Shown here piece by piece: positions 35,661 to 44,999 of a DNA stretch of 64,000 bases. Each line of letters starts with the position of its first letter. The stretch's first letter is position 1. This stretch comes from Bin34 sp965219935 (GTDB lineage Bacteria > Chloroflexota > Anaerolineae > Caldilineales > Caldilineaceae). Location of the stretch: assembly GCA_965219935.1 (NCBI GenBank), contig CBDCOU010000003.1, forward strand, positions 1,178,001-1,242,000, written 5' to 3'. The position numbers and the translations under genes are program-made. Below the pieces are notes generated by a model that was given only the letters and a program-made list of their open reading frames with translations, made no database searches and was not told where the DNA came from.

Positions 35661-36593
35661 ATGCTGGCCTATCTGGGTAGACGGCTGGCGCAGCTGGTTC
35701 CCGTCCTACTGCTGATTTCGCTGATCGTATTCCTGATTCTGCACGCCCTGCCCGGTGATCCCGCCATGCTCATGCTGGCCGGCGCGGAAGGGGGTGCGGT
35801 CTCCGCGGAACGCATCGCCGAACTGCAGGAGGCCATGGGGCTCAACGATCCCCTGCCGGTCCAGTACGGCCGCTTCCTGTTGGGAAGCCTGCGCGGCGAT
35901 CTGGGCGAGTCGATCCGGCTCCGGACGCCGGTGACGGAGGTCATCCTGGAGCGGTTCGCCTTCACCATCCAGCTGAGTCTGGGCGGCTTGGCCTGCGCCT
36001 TGCTGCTGGGCATCACCACCGGGGTCCTGTCCGCCCTGCGCCCGAACGGCTGGACCGACGTGCTGTTCAGCCTCATGGCCTACTTCGGCATGTCCATGCC
36101 CCTGTTCTGGCTGGGCCTCATGCTGATTTTCCTCTTCGCCTTCCAGCTCAAGTGGTTCCCGCCGTCGGGTTCGGAAGGCCTTGATCGCCTGGTTCTCCCC
36201 AGCCTGACCCTGGGTTTCGTTTCCGCGGGCGCCATCAGCCGCCTGACGCGCTCATCCCTGGTGGAGGTCCTGCACGAGGACTACATCCGGACCGCCCAGG
36301 CCAAGGGCCTGGCCCGGCACCGCATCGTGCAAAGGCACGCCCTCAAGAACGCGTTGATACCCGTGGTCACCATCGTGGGCCTTCAGTTCGGTGGCATGCT
36401 GGCCGGGGCCGTCGTAACGGAGACCGTCTTCTCCCGCCCGGGCCTGGGACGCCTGGTGGTGCAAGCCATCCTTTGGAAGGACTATCCCCTGGCTCAAGGC
36501 ATCATCCTGTTCATGGCGGTGCTCTTTCTGTCTGCAAACCTGCTGGTGGACATCTCCTATGCCTGGCTGGATCCCCGCATCCGTTTCCATTGA
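35661..36593 (+). CDS. Dipeptide/oligopeptide ABC permease (DppB-like), pair 1
   Basis: 310 residues, six predicted transmembrane helices. N-terminus MLAYLGRRLAQLVPVLLLIS, GLNDPLPVQYGRFL segment, EAA-type loop RTAQAKGLARHRIVQRHALKNALIP and C-terminus WLDPRIRFH are those of DppB. Should pair with the DppC-like gene 109 bases downstream. Confidence 0.93.
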   Translation: MLAYLGRRLAQLVPVLLLISLIVFLILHALPGDPAMLMLAGAEGGAVSAERIAELQEAMGLNDPLPVQYGRFLLGSLRGDLGESIRLRTPVTEVILERFAFTIQLSLGGLACALLLGITTGVLSALRPNGWTDVLFSLMAYFGMSMPLFWLGLMLIFLFAFQLKWFPPSGSEGLDRLVLPSLTLGFVSAGAISRLTRSSLVEVLHEDYIRTAQAKGLARHRIVQRHALKNALIPVVTIVGLQFGGMLAGAVVTETVFSRPGLGRLVVQAILWKDYPLAQGIILFMAVLFLSANLLVDISYAWLDPRIRFH

Positions 36594-36702
36594 GATGCCA
36601 CCGCCGTCCGGCCCTGCATCCGCATTCGCCCGTTGGCGAACCCGAACAGGGCTTGATGTTCCGTGCGACACCGGCCACTGACCGCAGCAGAGTGTCCCGA
36701 CC

Positions 36703-37584
36703 ATGTTCAGGCGCACGCTCAGGGCGTTCGGTTCGCAACCCCAGGGAGTCATCGGGCTCGCGTTGTTGCTGGTCTGGCTCATTCTGGCCCTGAGCGCAGG
36801 GCAACTGGTGCCCTACGACCCCTTGGAACAGGGCCTGCCACCGGCCCGGGAGGGCGACTCCCCGGTGCGTCAGGCACCGTCAAGCCTCTATTGGTTCGGC
36901 ACGGACGAACTGGGGCGCGATGTCCTAAGCCGCGTACTGGCAGGAGCCCACATTTCGCTGGCCCTGGGCTTCATCAGCGTGTCGATCGGCCTGATCACCG
37001 GCTCCATGCTGGGCCTGGTCGCCGGTTTCTATGGCGGATGGGTGGACGGCATCGTCATGCGGGCCATGGACGCACTCCTGGCGTTTCCGGGCATTCTTTT
37101 GGCCCTGGTCGTAATTGCCGCCTTGGGTACGAGCATCCAAAACGTGATGATTGCCGTGGGCATTGCCATCGTGCCCCAATACGCGCGGCTGGTCCGCGGC
37201 CTGTGCCTGACCATTCGGGAACTGGCCTATGTGGAGGCGGCGCACGTGGTCGGCAGCGGTCCGGCCCGCCTCATCTTCCGACACTTCCTCCCGAACATCG
37301 TGCCTCCGCTGATTGTGCTGTCCACACTCCAGATCGGGCAGGCTATCATCTACGGGTCGGCCCTCAGCTTCCTGGGCATGGGTGCACAGCCCCCGACGCC
37401 GGAATGGGGCCTGATTGCGGCCAAGGGTCGGGACTTCTTCCGCAAGGCATGGTGGATTTCAACCTTTCCCAGTCTGGCCATCCTCTCGGTGGTCCTGTCG
37501 TTCAACCTGCTGGGAGACGGCTTGCGCACCTTGTGGGATCCCCGGATGCGCATGGTGCGTGCGGCGGACCGGCAAAATTCGTAG
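36703..37584 (+). CDS. Dipeptide/oligopeptide ABC permease (DppC-like), pair 1
   Basis: 293 residues. TM1 near the N-terminus, the FGTDELGRDVLSRVLAGA element, and the EAA-type loop EAAHVVGSGPARLIFRHFLPNIV, then GMGAQPPTPEWG, as in DppC. Followed after 25 bases by an enolase-superfamily gene, so transporter and enzyme are probably one transcript. No ATPase gene accompanies the pair. Confidence 0.93.
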   Translation: MFRRTLRAFGSQPQGVIGLALLLVWLILALSAGQLVPYDPLEQGLPPAREGDSPVRQAPSSLYWFGTDELGRDVLSRVLAGAHISLALGFISVSIGLITGSMLGLVAGFYGGWVDGIVMRAMDALLAFPGILLALVVIAALGTSIQNVMIAVGIAIVPQYARLVRGLCLTIRELAYVEAAHVVGSGPARLIFRHFLPNIVPPLIVLSTLQIGQAIIYGSALSFLGMGAQPPTPEWGLIAAKGRDFFRKAWWISTFPSLAILSVVLSFNLLGDGLRTLWDPRMRMVRAADRQNS

Positions 37585-37609
37585 AATGGCGGGCCAAGGA
37601 GAACCTGAC

Positions 37610-38695
37610 GTGAAAATCACGAACTTGAACGCGGTGGTCGTGTCCCTGCCACGCACGGACACCCTGGTCACCTCCTACTCGCAAGCCACGGGCGCCACCA
37701 CGGTGGTGGTGACCCTCGATACCGACGCGGGCCTTGTTGGCATCGGTCAAACCGCCGTGGCGCCGTTGTCGTACGGGGAAACCGCGGAAGGCATCCGGGC
37801 CAATATCCTGACCCATTTGGCACCCGTCGTAATGGGCGAGAGTCCCATGGACATTGAGCGGCTCGTGCAGAAGATGGAACACGCGCTGCCCGACCACTGG
37901 TCGTCACACGCCGGCGTGGAAATCGCCCTTTGGGACCTCAAGGGCAAGGCATTGGGCGTGCCGATTTATCAACTGCTGGGCGGCAAGGTGCGCGAGGGGG
38001 TGGACCTGATGGGGTTTGTGCACCACGGCGAACCCGAGGCCATGGCGGCACATGCAACCGCCACCCTGGACCGCACCCCCTTCCCCGTGCTGAAGATGAA
38101 AATCGGCCTTGACCCGGACGATGATGTCAGACGGTACGCCGCGGTGGCCGCCGCCGTGAAGGGCCGGTCCGTGATTCAGGTGGACGGCAACGCCGGCTAC
38201 ACGCTGGACCAGGCGGTTCCGGCCCTGGCCCGCATGGAAGCATGCGGTTCGCTGGGCATTGTCGAACAACCGGTGGCCCGATGGGCCGACATGGCGGTGC
38301 TGGCCCGACGCCTCAACACCCCATTGATGGCCGACGAAGCGATTTATCCGCCACCGGACGCGCTGGAGGTCGTTCGGATGAAGGCGGCCACGGTGGCGCT
38401 GATGAAAATCACCAAGCACGGCGGCATCCTGAACGTTTGGAAAATCGCATCCATCTTCGAAGCCGCCGGGTTCGACCTCTCCATCGCCATCTACTACGAT
38501 GTCATCGCGGTCGCCGCCGCCCATCTGGCCGCAGCCATTTCCTGCGCGCGCTGGCCGTCGCCCTTCACCGATCTGAACGACACGATTCTGGCCGAGCCGT
38601 ATGAGCCGGAGGGACTGCTCCTGCGCGTGCCGGAAAAACCGGGGCTGGGTGTGGAACTGGACATGGACAAGGTGGAGAGGTACCGCGTCCAGTAG
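37610..38695 (+). CDS. Enolase-superfamily enzyme, muconate-lactonizing/epimerase-type, copy 2
   Basis: 361 residues from a GTG at 37610, chosen because AGGAG lies 8 bases upstream and the protein then begins KITNL exactly like its paralogue at 29758-30846. An ATG at 37586 would add eight residues. It keeps the two-lysine site (LKMKIG and LMKITKHGG) and ligands in QVDGN, IVEQP and MADEA, so it should do the same kind of proton transfer. Sandwiched between two permease pairs, which links the reaction to an imported compound. Confidence 0.88.
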   Translation: MKITNLNAVVVSLPRTDTLVTSYSQATGATTVVVTLDTDAGLVGIGQTAVAPLSYGETAEGIRANILTHLAPVVMGESPMDIERLVQKMEHALPDHWSSHAGVEIALWDLKGKALGVPIYQLLGGKVREGVDLMGFVHHGEPEAMAAHATATLDRTPFPVLKMKIGLDPDDDVRRYAAVAAAVKGRSVIQVDGNAGYTLDQAVPALARMEACGSLGIVEQPVARWADMAVLARRLNTPLMADEAIYPPPDALEVVRMKAATVALMKITKHGGILNVWKIASIFEAAGFDLSIAIYYDVIAVAAAHLAAAISCARWPSPFTDLNDTILAEPYEPEGLLLRVPEKPGLGVELDMDKVERYRVQ

Positions 38696-38710
38696 GGACT
38701 ACCAGACAGC

Positions 38711-39634
38711 ATGACTACCTACCTGGCCTCGCGCCTGCTCCAGATGGTGCCGTCCCTGTTTCTGCTGACGGTGGTTCTGTTCGCCCTGATGCGACTGGGC
38801 GGAGATCCCGTCATGCACCTGGCACATCCCGAGGCATCGCCGGAGGAAATTGCCGAGATACGCGCGGCCTACGGCTTTGACCGCCCGTTGCCGGAACAGT
38901 ACCTGAAGCAGTTGCGCATGATGTTGCGCGGCGATTTCGGCGAATCGTTCCGGTTCCGCTCGCCGGCCCTGCCTTTGGTCCTCGAAAAACTGCCGGCCAC
39001 CATGGAACTGGCGGCGGTGTCCATGCTGGTGGCCCTGCTGATCGCCATCCCCGCGGGCCTGCTGTCGGCCATTTTCCAGAACTCGCCCCTTGACCTGGGG
39101 GTCACCACCACCTCGACCCTGGGTCGGGCCATGCCCAATTTCTGGATCGGCATCATGCTGATCCTGTTGTTCGCGGTCCATCTCGGATGGTTGCCCGTTT
39201 CGGGAAGGCTGGAAACCACCTCCATCATCCTGCCGGCCCTCACCCTGGGGACGAGTGTGGCCACGTCCCTGGCCCGCATTCTGCGTTCCAGCATGCTGGA
39301 GGTAATTCGGCAGGAATACATGACCACCGCCAAGGCCAAGGGGCTGCACCGGTGGGCGGTGGTGCTGAGCCACGGCCTGCGCAACGCGCTGATCCCGTTC
39401 ATCACAGTCTTCGGCCTGCAGATGGCTTGGCTGTTGGGAGGCTCGGTGATCGTGGAGGAGGTGTTTGCCTGGCCGGGCATGGGCCGTCTCCTGCTCAACT
39501 CCGTCAAGGTGCGGGACCTGTCCGTTGTCATGGCGGGGGTCTGCGTGTTTGCCCTGGTCGTGATGGGCACCAACCTCCTGGTGGACTTCCTGTACACCGC
39601 CCTTGATCCGCGCATTCGCTACAGTTCCTCATGA
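38711..39634 (+). CDS. Dipeptide/oligopeptide ABC permease (DppB-like), pair 2
   Basis: 307 residues with six helices. MTTYLASRLLQMVPSLFLLT start, GFDRPLPEQYLKQL, EAA-type loop TTAKAKGLHRWAVVLSHGLRNALIP and terminal LDPRIRYSSS. Begins 16 bases after the enolase stop and overlaps the DppC-like gene by 4 bases (ATGA). Clearly diverged from pair 1, so it was not made by a recent duplication. Confidence 0.93.
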   Translation: MTTYLASRLLQMVPSLFLLTVVLFALMRLGGDPVMHLAHPEASPEEIAEIRAAYGFDRPLPEQYLKQLRMMLRGDFGESFRFRSPALPLVLEKLPATMELAAVSMLVALLIAIPAGLLSAIFQNSPLDLGVTTTSTLGRAMPNFWIGIMLILLFAVHLGWLPVSGRLETTSIILPALTLGTSVATSLARILRSSMLEVIRQEYMTTAKAKGLHRWAVVLSHGLRNALIPFITVFGLQMAWLLGGSVIVEEVFAWPGMGRLLLNSVKVRDLSVVMAGVCVFALVVMGTNLLVDFLYTALDPRIRYSSS

Positions 39635-40554
39635 CCGCGTCCGGTTCGCAAGCGCTCGGGGCCGAACACACAGTCCCCGAACGCCGGAAGTATCGATACC
39701 GCTGGCTGTGGCGCCTGCGGCACAGTCCGACCGGCATGCTGGGAGCCGTCATCGTCGTGGGCGTGGTGCTGGTTGTCCTGTTGGGCACCGCCATCGCCCC
39801 GCACGATCCGGAACTGATCGATCTCAAGCAGCGGCTGGTCCCGCCGATCTGGGCGGAAGGCGGCAGCGTGGGACATGTCCTGGGTACCGACCAGTTGGGT
39901 CGCGATGTGTTGAGCCGCATCATCCTGGGCACGCGGATTTCCCTCCTGGTGGGAATTGCCGGGGTGGCCCTGGCCATGCTCACCGGGGTGTTCCTGGGCG
40001 TGACCTCCGGTTTCTGGGGTGGTTGGTGGGACGGGCTTGTGTCCCGGTTCCTGGACACATTTTTGTCCATCCCCTTCATCATCCTGGCACTGGCCGTCAT
40101 TGGCGTGCTGGGGGTCAAGGGCGGCAACAACATGCTGCGCTTGATCCTCGTCCTGGGCCTGGCCAACTGGGTCATCTTCACCCGGGTCGTCCGGGGCGAA
40201 GTCCTGGCGGTCAAGGAGCGGGACTATGTGGAAGCAGCCCGGGCCATTGGACAGCGCTCCTGGCTGATCATGCTCCGCTACATCCTGCCCAACGTCACGG
40301 CCTCCATCATCGTCCTGGGCGCCTTGCAGATTTCCACCGTGATCATCGCCGAGGCGTCCCTCAGTTTCCTGGGCCTGGGCGTGCAACCGCCCACCATCAC
40401 CTGGGGCATCATGCTGGCCGACGGACGGGATCACCTGGCCACATCGTGGTGGCTGGCCACGTTTCCCGGCATCGCCATCACAATTACGGTACTGGGTTTC
40501 ATTCTTTGGGGCGATTGGCTGCGGGACGTGCTGGATCCGAGACTGCGCGAATGA
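39631..40554 (+). CDS. Dipeptide/oligopeptide ABC permease (DppC-like), pair 2
   Basis: 307 residues. It has GTDQLGRDVLSRIILGTRIS, the EAA-type loop EAARAIGQRSWLIMLRYILPNV, LGLGVQPPTITWG and a C-terminal LDPRLRE. Translationally coupled to the preceding DppB-like gene. Again there are no ATPase or SBP genes directly attached. It is followed by a DUF1028 hydrolase. Confidence 0.93.
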   Translation: MTASGSQALGAEHTVPERRKYRYRWLWRLRHSPTGMLGAVIVVGVVLVVLLGTAIAPHDPELIDLKQRLVPPIWAEGGSVGHVLGTDQLGRDVLSRIILGTRISLLVGIAGVALAMLTGVFLGVTSGFWGGWWDGLVSRFLDTFLSIPFIILALAVIGVLGVKGGNNMLRLILVLGLANWVIFTRVVRGEVLAVKERDYVEAARAIGQRSWLIMLRYILPNVTASIIVLGALQISTVIIAEASLSFLGLGVQPPTITWGIMLADGRDHLATSWWLATFPGIAITITVLGFILWGDWLRDVLDPRLRE

Positions 40555-40591
40555 CCTGCGGCCCTGTGCCGGAGTTCGGAGGAGAACGGAC

Positions 40592-41299
40592 ATGACGTTT
40601 TCGATAACGGGTTTTGACAGCACCGGCAAGATGGGCGTGGCCGTGGCCACCCGCTACTGGGCGGTCGGCGCACGCGTGCCCTACGTCCGCCCCGGCATCG
40701 CCGCCCTGGCGGTACAGGCCTATGCCCAGCCGTACATCGGCTACGACGTGCTGAACATGATGGCCGAGGATCCGGAACTGGACGGCCCGACCGCCTTGCA
40801 GGCAGTACTTGACAAGGATCCCGGCAAGGAGTGGCGTCAGGTGGGCCTGGTGGATGCGAAGGGCAATGTCCAGGGGTTTACGGGCAAGGAAACCGTCGCC
40901 TGGAGCGGCCATGCCGTGTCCGCCGACTGTGTGGCCGCCGGCAACATGCTGGTCGGGCAGGAAACCGTCGAGGCCATGACCGAGTTCTTTGGCAACAACC
41001 CCGACTTGGATCTGCCCGAGCGGCTGGCCAGCGCGTTGCAGGCAGGCCATCTCGCGGGCGGCGACAAACGCGGGCAGCAGTCGGCCGCCGTGTACGTGGT
41101 GGATCGGGAGGAATCCCCGTACCTGGATCTGCGCATTGACGACGACCCCGACGCCATCGCGGCACTGATGCGCCTGGTGGAGGACACGCGCGGCGTTGAA
41201 CTGGTGCGCAGCGCCCACTTTTCCAGGTCACGGGAATCGCCGACGGTCGCAAGCTACATCGCCCACCGGGAATCGCTGCGCGAAGAGGGCCTGGCCTGA
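40592..41299 (+). CDS. DUF1028 family Ntn-hydrolase-like protein
   Basis: 235 residues of DUF1028, an Ntn-hydrolase-fold family of uncertain activity. The start TFSITGFDSTGKMGVAVATRYWAVGA, the AVQAYAQPYIG segment, GHAVSADCVAAGNMLVG and GGDKRGQQSAAVYVV are hallmarks. A nucleophile Thr or Ser at residue 2 or 4 after Met removal is plausible. The GGAGGAG ribosome site makes the start secure. Located right after a peptide-type permease pair and before a deacylase, which suggests amide hydrolysis of an imported compound. Confidence 0.9.
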   Translation: MTFSITGFDSTGKMGVAVATRYWAVGARVPYVRPGIAALAVQAYAQPYIGYDVLNMMAEDPELDGPTALQAVLDKDPGKEWRQVGLVDAKGNVQGFTGKETVAWSGHAVSADCVAAGNMLVGQETVEAMTEFFGNNPDLDLPERLASALQAGHLAGGDKRGQQSAAVYVVDREESPYLDLRIDDDPDAIAALMRLVEDTRGVELVRSAHFSRSRESPTVASYIAHRESLREEGLA

Positions 41300-41300
41300 A

Positions 41301-42314
41301 GTGACCGCCGCTCAGGGTCCGCCTGTTGCCCGCGGTGACGAGACGGTCCTCGTCACCGGCGCCAACGGGTTTGTGGGCCTCAACCTGCTGGACCAGCTTA
41401 CCCGGCGGGGCGTGCGCGTCCTGGCCGGAAGCAGGCGTCCCCCGGACATGGATTCGGAGCCCGCGCAGCATCATTTGGTCGAGTGGGTTCCATGTGACGT
41501 AACGAACAGGCGGCACCTGGTCGAGTTGGTCCGGGACAGGGACGTGACCCGGTTCCTGCATGCTGCTGCGGTCACACCTACGCCGGACATTGAGCAGAGT
41601 GAGCCGGCCCGGGTGGTGGATGTCAACCTGGTGGGAACCGTCAACGCCCTGGAAGCGGCCCGTCTAGGGCAGGTCGCACGCTTTTTGTTTGTCAGTTCGT
41701 CGGTGTTGTACCGGGGATTCCCGGCCGAGTGCGGCAGGGCCCGTGAAGGGGATGCACTCCCACCCGACAATCTCTACGGCGTTTGCAAGAATGCCTGCGA
41801 AAACCTCTGCCGACAGTATGCCGAAAACTGCGGCTTGTCCACCGTGAGCGCAAGGTTGGGCACCGCCTACGGACCTTGGGAACGGGCGAGCCTGTCCCGT
41901 TCCAGGATGTCGGCCGTAACGCAACTCATGACCATGGGTGCGGAACGCCGCGCCCGACCCATCCGCGTGCATGGCCTTGAGGTTGCCCGCGATTACATAC
42001 ACGTCTCCGACGCCTGTGCCGCCATTGTGGATTTGGCACTGCATCCCCGGCCGCGCTGGGATGTCTACAATGTGTCTTCCGAGGAGGCCTTTTCCCTCCA
42101 GGACATGCTGGCGGCCCTGCAGGCCGAAATGCCCGGTTTCCGCTGGGAGCCGGTCCATGATCCCGGGGCCTCGGACTTCGCTTTTTCGAAGGCGGATATC
42201 CGCGCGCCACTGGACCTGTCCCGGCTGCGGTCGGACCTGCCGGGGTGGGGGCTTCGGGATCTTGACTCAGGCATTGCGGACTTTGCCGCCTGGCGCCGGA
42301 CCAATACCGCGTAA
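41301..42314 (+). CDS. NAD-dependent epimerase/dehydratase (extended SDR)
   Basis: 337 residues from a GTG two bases after the DUF1028 stop. Rossmann motif VTGANGFVG at 18-26, catalytic YxxxK in NLYGVCKNACE and the Ser-Ser-Ser of FVSSSVLYRG fit the UDP-sugar epimerase-like group. The C-terminal substrate domain carries RDYIHVSDACAAI. The tight spacing implies co-translation with the hydrolase. Substrate not determined; a sugar nucleotide enzyme would be out of place here, so a hydroxy/keto acid or sugar-acid substrate is also possible. Confidence 0.87.
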   Translation: MTAAQGPPVARGDETVLVTGANGFVGLNLLDQLTRRGVRVLAGSRRPPDMDSEPAQHHLVEWVPCDVTNRRHLVELVRDRDVTRFLHAAAVTPTPDIEQSEPARVVDVNLVGTVNALEAARLGQVARFLFVSSSVLYRGFPAECGRAREGDALPPDNLYGVCKNACENLCRQYAENCGLSTVSARLGTAYGPWERASLSRSRMSAVTQLMTMGAERRARPIRVHGLEVARDYIHVSDACAAIVDLALHPRPRWDVYNVSSEEAFSLQDMLAALQAEMPGFRWEPVHDPGASDFAFSKADIRAPLDLSRLRSDLPGWGLRDLDSGIADFAAWRRTNTA

Positions 42315-42342
42315 CGAATTTAAACCCCATTGGAGAAAAATA

Positions 42343-43458
42343 ATGCCCAGTCCCTTTGTCATCGGCGAAGTCGAAGTGCAGCCCGGCGAACGGAAGTTCG
42401 GCAACCTGCATGTTGGCCACTTGGCGGCCGGCACCCCCGTGAACATTCCCTTCCAGGTGATCAACGGCACCATGGACGGCCCGGTCCTCTGCTACGAGTC
42501 GACGATGCACGGGTGGGAGCCCGTCGGGGCCGAAATCATTCGCCGGGCCATGCTGGAGATCGACCCGGCCGAACTGCGCGGCACGATTGTCTGCCTGCCG
42601 CTGGCCGTGCCCATGGCGGTCGAGTTCGGCGGCACGGTCGAGAGTTCCGGGATGCGCGTGAATCCGGGGGATGTGCTGGACATCAACAAGGTCTGGCCGG
42701 GCAAGGCACGCAATGCCTGGCTAACGGAACAGATCGCCTACGTCATCTGGAACCAGGCCATCAAGCACTGCGACTACATCGTGGACATGCACGACGGCAC
42801 CGGAGCCTGCGACGAGCTGCCGGTCGCGTTTCCGCACGCCTTTCCGCCGGAAGGCAAGCCGCCCCTGGCCGGGGGCGTGGCCGACGGCACCGGGTCCGAA
42901 ATCTCCTTTGAGGAGACCGGCCTGACCCGCGAGCGCATGGACGACATCAACGCCAAGATTGACGGCATGGCCAAGGCATTCGGTTCCCGGGTCATCTGGT
43001 GGCGCGAAAACCCCATCAATCCTTCGATGCTCTCGGGCCAGTGCGCAGTGCACGGGATCATTCCCCTGGTAGTCGAAGCGGGTGGCGCCTGTGCCTTGGA
43101 CTTCGCCGTTGACGAAGGCGCCGTCTGCCTGCTGAATATCGCCCGGCACCTGGACATGATTGACGGCGATCCGGTGCTGGCGCCTCAACAGGTCATGGTC
43201 TCCAACTATGTGGTCTACCGGTCGCAGACCGGCGGCTACTACATTCCCCACCCGGATCTCGGTCTGGGGGACACGGTGACCAAGGGTCAGTTTTTGGGCG
43301 AGGTGGTCGATCCGGTGACCAGTGAGGTGCGGGAGCGGTGCGAGTCCCCGGTCAACGGCATCGTGGTGTCGCGCCGGGTCAGGCTGCCGATGAATCCGGG
43401 CGGGTACATTGCCCACATCGCCGATCTGGACTCGGTGATGTGGGAACGCAGCAACTGA
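42343..43458 (+). CDS. Succinylglutamate desuccinylase/aspartoacylase family protein
   Basis: 371 residues of the AstE/AspA family (M14-like zinc fold), which remove acyl groups from N-acyl amino acids. Zinc residues H56 and E59 (TMHGWEP) and H150 (VDMHDG) are in place; the C-terminal part (GYYIPHPDLGLGDTVTKGQFLGEVVD) is a lipoyl-like beta domain found in many members. TGGAG site 7 bases before the ATG. The context of peptide permeases and hydantoinases fits N-acyl or N-carbamoyl amino-acid deacylation. Confidence 0.9.
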   Translation: MPSPFVIGEVEVQPGERKFGNLHVGHLAAGTPVNIPFQVINGTMDGPVLCYESTMHGWEPVGAEIIRRAMLEIDPAELRGTIVCLPLAVPMAVEFGGTVESSGMRVNPGDVLDINKVWPGKARNAWLTEQIAYVIWNQAIKHCDYIVDMHDGTGACDELPVAFPHAFPPEGKPPLAGGVADGTGSEISFEETGLTRERMDDINAKIDGMAKAFGSRVIWWRENPINPSMLSGQCAVHGIIPLVVEAGGACALDFAVDEGAVCLLNIARHLDMIDGDPVLAPQQVMVSNYVVYRSQTGGYYIPHPDLGLGDTVTKGQFLGEVVDPVTSEVRERCESPVNGIVVSRRVRLPMNPGGYIAHIADLDSVMWERSN

Positions 43459-43466
43459 AGTACGTC

Positions 43467-43506
43467 GCCCGCTTGCCCTCTTCCGGCCGGAAGAGGGCAA
43501 GCGGGC
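43467..43506 (+). terminator. 40-bp perfect palindrome after the deacylase gene
   Basis: 43467-43486 is the exact reverse complement of 43487-43506; with a minimal loop this gives a stem of about 18 bp. It sits 8 bases after the stop codon and 74 bases before the next start. No T-tract, so terminator versus mRNA-stabilising hairpin is open. Confidence 0.55.
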
Positions 43507-43580
43507 CGGCCATCCGCAACATCCAAAAACTGCCACCCATCCACCACCACAGAACCCTGTCGCCGCCGGAGGAGTAGGAC

Positions 43581-44999
43581 ATGAGTGAAGTTGACTCCAA
43601 GTTTGTCGGCATCCAAATCAGCCCCGTCAGTTTCGTGGACGAAGGGGTGGAAGGCGTCCTGGACACACTTCAGGACCGGGCCGGCATCAATGTGCTGATG
43701 ATTGGCACGATTTCCTGGCTCGGCCTCAAGGTGGGCCGACGCATTTCCTGGGAAATCGAGGGGTTTCCGGACCACGGTGTCCAGGCCCCGATGGCGCTCA
43801 AGGGCGGCTCCTACCTGCACCACCGCCCCGAGTACTACCAGAACACCTTCATCCGGGACACACGGGCCCACGACCCCGAGTTCGGCGACGAGGATGTCCT
43901 GGAGATGGTCATCCCGGAGGCCCGCAAGCGGGGCATGCGGGTCATGCCGGAGATGATGGAGCCCCTTTTCAAGTACTCCGGGCACGGTTCGGCGGGCGAG
44001 GTGGCCGTCCCGGGCATGGTGCAGTGCATGGAGGTGGACCACATCGGGCGCGTGGGCGGCGAGCCCTGCCTCAACCACCCGGACTACCGCAAGTGGTGGC
44101 ACTCCATCATGGAGGACCACGCCCGCAACTATGAGATTGACGGCATCATGTGGTGCAACGAGCGCAAGAGTCCCCTGGACAAGATGATTTCAGGGGAGGC
44201 CCCGGCCTGTTTCTGCGAACACTGCACGCGCCTGGCCGTCCGCAAGGGACTGGATGTCGAAACGATCCGACGCGCCTTCGACGACGCCTACGCCTACTTC
44301 CAGGCGGCTCGCGCCGACGAGGACTTTGTGGACGGTGCCTTCATCGAGTTCCTGCGCATGCTCCTGGCCAATCCCGAAATCCTGCTGTACGAACGGTTCT
44401 GGCTGGAAGGAAACCAGGCGCTGGACAAGGAACTGTACGGGATCGTGAAGTGGTGCAATCCCGACCTGGAGTTCGGCCTGAACATCTGGAACCGCAACCA
44501 CTTCAACCCCATTCGCAAGGCCCAGTGGCCCTGGCATTCCCAGACCGACTATGCGGACTGGGTCAAACCCATCACCTATGCCCACCAGTCGGGCCAGATT
44601 TACCACAAGGAAATGACGGACTTCCACCGGTCGATATTCCGGGATGTGTCTGCCGCCGAGCTGACTCCTATCATGTATCAGTTCCTCAACCTGGACGAAG
44701 CGCCCTGGGACGCACTGATCCAAACGGGGATGGATCCCGACACCTACACCTTCGGACAGTGCCGCGACACTGTCAAGGCAGTCAAGGGCCGGGTGCCCGT
44801 CTACATGGGCATCGGGGTCGACGCGCCCAGAGTCCAGGCGGACCAGGCGGCCTGCACCCCCGACCATGTGTACCGCAGCGTGAAGGCCACCTACCGGGCC
44901 GGGGGCCGCGGCGTCATTTTCTCGCCCAACTACGCCGGCATGAACCTGACGAGCCTCGACGGCGCCGGAAAGGCGTTGGCGGAACTGGGCCTGAAATAA
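43581..44999 (+). CDS. Putative glycoside-hydrolase-like TIM barrel protein
   Basis: 472 residues, no signal peptide. Aromatic-rich TIM-barrel-like sequence with ISWLGLKVGRR, CLNHPDYRKWW, EIDGIMWCNERKSPL, the paired-cysteine motif PACFCEHC (about residue 210) and GLNIWNRNHF. The CFCxxC signature and the NxxDyR pattern resemble the hypothetical glycosyl hydrolase 6 group and similar uncharacterised families. Candidate acids are the Glu of CNERKS and Glu/Asp later in the barrel, but none can be assigned. GGAGGAG site. Enzymatic role is inference only. Confidence 0.7.
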   Translation: MSEVDSKFVGIQISPVSFVDEGVEGVLDTLQDRAGINVLMIGTISWLGLKVGRRISWEIEGFPDHGVQAPMALKGGSYLHHRPEYYQNTFIRDTRAHDPEFGDEDVLEMVIPEARKRGMRVMPEMMEPLFKYSGHGSAGEVAVPGMVQCMEVDHIGRVGGEPCLNHPDYRKWWHSIMEDHARNYEIDGIMWCNERKSPLDKMISGEAPACFCEHCTRLAVRKGLDVETIRRAFDDAYAYFQAARADEDFVDGAFIEFLRMLLANPEILLYERFWLEGNQALDKELYGIVKWCNPDLEFGLNIWNRNHFNPIRKAQWPWHSQTDYADWVKPITYAHQSGQIYHKEMTDFHRSIFRDVSAAELTPIMYQFLNLDEAPWDALIQTGMDPDTYTFGQCRDTVKAVKGRVPVYMGIGVDAPRVQADQAACTPDHVYRSVKATYRAGGRGVIFSPNYAGMNLTSLDGAGKALAELGLK

